NCBI GenBank assembly: GCA_022824945.1
Contig: JAJDYX010000056.1
Coordinates: forward strand, 62,001 to 126,000
Reading direction: 5' to 3'
Length of the DNA stretch: 64,000 nt
Source of the DNA: Candidatus Latescibacterota bacterium
Lineage (GTDB): Bacteria > Latescibacterota > UBA2968
Translations under genes and position numbers: made by a program
The notes under the pieces: model-generated
Databases searched by the model: none
What the model saw: only the letters and a program-made list of their open reading frames with translations
What the model was told of the DNA's origin: nothing
Shown: one piece after another, positions 62,040-64,000 of the stretch
Numbering within the stretch: the stretch's first letter is position 1
Layout: each line of letters begins with the position of its first letter

Positions 62040-63422
62040 TCATATCACCGTCCGTTTCCAGGCACCTTTTAGATAGGACGCCCAGACCAGAACGCCCTGG
62101 ATAATGCCGCCAATCAGCCAGGCAATCCAGATGCCGAGGGTATCCATCCCAAACAGAAATGCCAGAACATAGGACAACGGCAGCATAACCACCCATTGCG
62201 CCAAAATCGTGTAGTAGAGCGGAGGCCGGGTCTCACCGCCACCTGCCAGGACACCTGCGGACACGATGGACAACGCGGAGAAAACCTGTGCAATCGTAAA
62301 AAACCAGAGCATGATATAGCCCATATCAATGACGGCTACCGAATCGGTAAACAAATCGACGATTTCACGGGCGAAGGCACAAATAATAATGGCGCAAACA
62401 ACGATAAACACCATACAGAGCCGGATCGTACTCGCCCCAAAGCGTTCCGCTTGCGGTATCTGCTTTGCGCCCAATCGCTGACCAACCAGAGCAGTTGCCG
62501 CTACGCCAAAAGCCAGCGCTGGCATAATGCCGATCATCCGCATCTGCAACCCAATCGTCAGCGCAGCGACCGCAGTAGTGGGCTGCGAAGTCCAACTCGC
62601 CACCCGATAGAACAGGATGCGCGCGCCATTGCGGAAAAAACCCTGAATGCCCGCTGGCACCCCGATCCGCATCATCCGCCCGATAATATCCCGATTAATA
62701 GACAGACGCCAGGTCCAGTGCATATGCACACGCGAGCGCCCGGAAGTAAGCAGCCAGAAACCGATAATACAACCGACAGCCCGCGAAACGAGCGTACCAA
62801 CCGCAGCACCACAAACCCCCATCTGCGGTAGCCCCCAAGCACCAAAGATCAAGCCATAGGTAAGGGGAAGCTTCAAAACTATAATGAGACACGAAATCTT
62901 CAACGGCGTTCGGGTATCGCCGGCACCGCCAAAAATCGCGCTGATGAGAAAATTGAGCATCATGAAAATGACGCCGCCAAAATAGATGCGCAGGAAAGGC
63001 ACGGCATGGCCGAGCACCTCGGGTTGTGCCCCCAACAAGATCAACATGGGGCGGGCGATTAAGCCTCCGAGCACAGCCATGACAATGGACAGCAGCGCCC
63101 CCATCAGAATGGCCTGTTGCGCCGTATGACTCAGGTCCTCGTGGCGTTCAGCCCCATAAAATTGAGCGACCAGAGTACGCGACCCGGTGCTAATCGCCAT
63201 CGCCATGACCATCGTTAGAAACAGAATCTGCCGACTGAGGCCCACCGCTGAAATCGCTTCCGGACCCAGTTGCCCGACCATGGAGATATCGATGAGGCCC
63301 TCCATTGCATCGAGCATCGAAGCAGCCACCACGGGCCAGGCAATAGCCCAGACCTGGGGCAGAACAGGCGTCTGATCTGTGGGCGTTGCAGGGGGGCTGG
63401 AAGCCGATCCGGATTGGGGCAT
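62040..63422 (-). CDS. MATE-family efflux transporter
   Basis: 460 residues from the ATG at 63422; a longer frame overlaps the upstream gene. Twelve membrane segments are visible. The first repeat contains VWAIAWPVVAASMLDAMEGLIDISMVGQLGPEAISAVGLSRQI and the second LSINRDIIGRMMRIGVPAGIQGFFRNGARILFYRVA, the two-lobed NorM/DinF plan. Cation-coupled export of drugs or other organic compounds is expected; the substrate is not readable. It starts 7 bases after the upstream hydrolase stop, so they are probably co-transcribed. Ribosome site is weak. Confidence 0.88.
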   Translation of the reverse strand: MPQSGSASSPPATPTDQTPVLPQVWAIAWPVVAASMLDAMEGLIDISMVGQLGPEAISAVGLSRQILFLTMVMAMAISTGSRTLVAQFYGAERHEDLSHTAQQAILMGALLSIVMAVLGGLIARPMLILLGAQPEVLGHAVPFLRIYFGGVIFMMLNFLISAIFGGAGDTRTPLKISCLIIVLKLPLTYGLIFGAWGLPQMGVCGAAVGTLVSRAVGCIIGFWLLTSGRSRVHMHWTWRLSINRDIIGRMMRIGVPAGIQGFFRNGARILFYRVASWTSQPTTAVAALTIGLQMRMIGIMPALAFGVAATALVGQRLGAKQIPQAERFGASTIRLCMVFIVVCAIIICAFAREIVDLFTDSVAVIDMGYIMLWFFTIAQVFSALSIVSAGVLAGGGETRPPLYYTILAQWVVMLPLSYVLAFLFGMDTLGIWIAWLIGGIIQGVLVWASYLKGAWKRTVI

Positions 63423-63429
63423 AGTGTGC

Positions 63430-64000
63430 TCAATCGGCAGTTGGGTGGGAAACAGCAGGGAGCACGAGCCGCGAAGGATGGGCTGCCGAGTGATGTACGG
63501 CATTCGTCGCCCTCACCAACTCGGTATCTGCCAGATCGTTCCTTCCCGTATTGTGATTGCGATCGTGATTGGGGAAATCGCTGGATGTGATCTCCAGACG
63601 GATGCGATGGCCCGGTTCAAAACGGCAGGCCGTTGGACCGAGTTGGATGCGCAACGCCACCACCGTCCCCACTTCCAACAGCTCTTCAATATCGAGGCCG
63701 TTGCGGTGACGCACGCGCACCATGCCGTAGCACACCTCCAGCGCGGGAGCCGGGTCCCCGTCTGAGGCCGGGTGCTCATCGACCAGGCGCGCAAAAAAGT
63801 CCGTATCTGGCGCTGACGAACTGACAAAGAGAATAACTTCTGGATAACCGGCAATCTCCACGGCTTCAGTCAGAGGCGTAGAGCGGTAGCAGAGGATATC
63901 ATCGCGATCCTCCAACACGCGCCGGTCCGACGGACCCGTAAACAACTGCTTCGTCCACAAGGTCGGCACCGGGTTATGAGGATCGTAGTCAAAGAGATCG
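63430..64000 (-). CDS. CocE/NonD-family hydrolase, C-terminal part (cut by window edge)
   Basis: The frame is open to the right edge and upstream codons read DLFDYDPHNPVPTLW, a typical link before the C-terminal domain of X-Pro dipeptidyl-peptidase/CocE-type acyl hydrolases. The visible jelly-roll domain has LEDRDDILCYRSTPLTEAVEIAGYPEVILFVSSSAPDTDFFARLVD, GMVRVRHRNG and LEITSSDFPNHDRN. The catalytic Ser-Asp-His lie mainly beyond the edge. Substrate could be an amide, peptide or ester. Upstream of and likely in one transcript with the MATE transporter. Confidence 0.82.
   Translation of the reverse strand, partial: DLFDYDPHNPVPTLWTKQLFTGPSDRRVLEDRDDILCYRSTPLTEAVEIAGYPEVILFVSSSAPDTDFFARLVDEHPASDGDPAPALEVCYGMVRVRHRNGLDIEELLEVGTVVALRIQLGPTACRFEPGHRIRLEITSSDFPNHDRNHNTGRNDLADTELVRATNAVHHSAAHPSRLVLPAVSHPTAD

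Overview
The window is bacterial chromosomal DNA from a Gram-negative organism, most likely a member of the FCB superphylum close to Candidatus Latescibacterota. Poribacteria-like lineages cannot be excluded without a 16S or marker gene. The assignment rests on gene content: three large GWxTD-domain proteins, two PorV/PorQ-family proteins, two TonB-dependent receptors with an N-terminal carboxypeptidase-like plug extension, three type I sulfatases, a phytanoyl-CoA dioxygenase, a DUF1552/DUF1592 cytochrome pair, and DUF6785-type membrane proteins. No rRNA, tRNA, phage or transposase gene was seen.

Layout. 1-2.6 kb: the end of a beta-lactamase-family protein, a VapBC-type toxin-antitoxin pair, a DUF4926 protein, degenerate CRISPR-like repeats and a 2OG-Fe(II) oxygenase. 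2.7-11.8 kb: a glycosyltransferase, three sulfatases, a flavin reductase, a two-RCK potassium channel and a glycoside-hydrolase-like protein, which look like a catabolic and surface-glycan region. 11.8-16.2 kb: a compact arginine operon on the minus strand (argR-argC-GNAT-argB-argD) with a double ARG box in front. It has no argJ or classical argA, so the GNAT is a candidate glutamate N-acetyltransferase. 16.2-25.9 kb: an S9 peptidase, two duplicated lipoproteins around a broken higBA module, a FabV-like reductase, a metallo-beta-lactamase/beta-CASP protein with an unusual C-terminus, and a TPR-parvulin lipoprotein.

25.9-39.2 kb (minus strand) and 43.7-50.8 kb (plus strand) are two versions of one envelope cassette: TonB-dependent receptor, then a large secreted protein with an FN3/FlgD-like C-terminus, then a PorV/PorQ-family barrel. 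The first copy is flanked on both sides by GWxTD proteins. The second begins with a small beta-barrel and continues into two tandem DUF6785-type membrane proteins. Between the cassettes lies a DUF1552 + DUF1592 (planctomycete-type cytochrome) operon. 55-64 kb holds an MntA/HEPN toxin-antitoxin pair, a GC-rich M60-like metallopeptidase that looks imported, a third GWxTD protein, a phytanoyl-CoA dioxygenase, a MATE transporter and the end of a CocE/NonD hydrolase.

Intergenic space is rich in small repeats: 8-bp arrays that begin exactly at the stop codons of two unrelated genes, a three-copy palindromic element with compensatory base changes, and 9-10-bp tandem repeats at three sites. All functional names come from reading motifs by eye; no database search was run.
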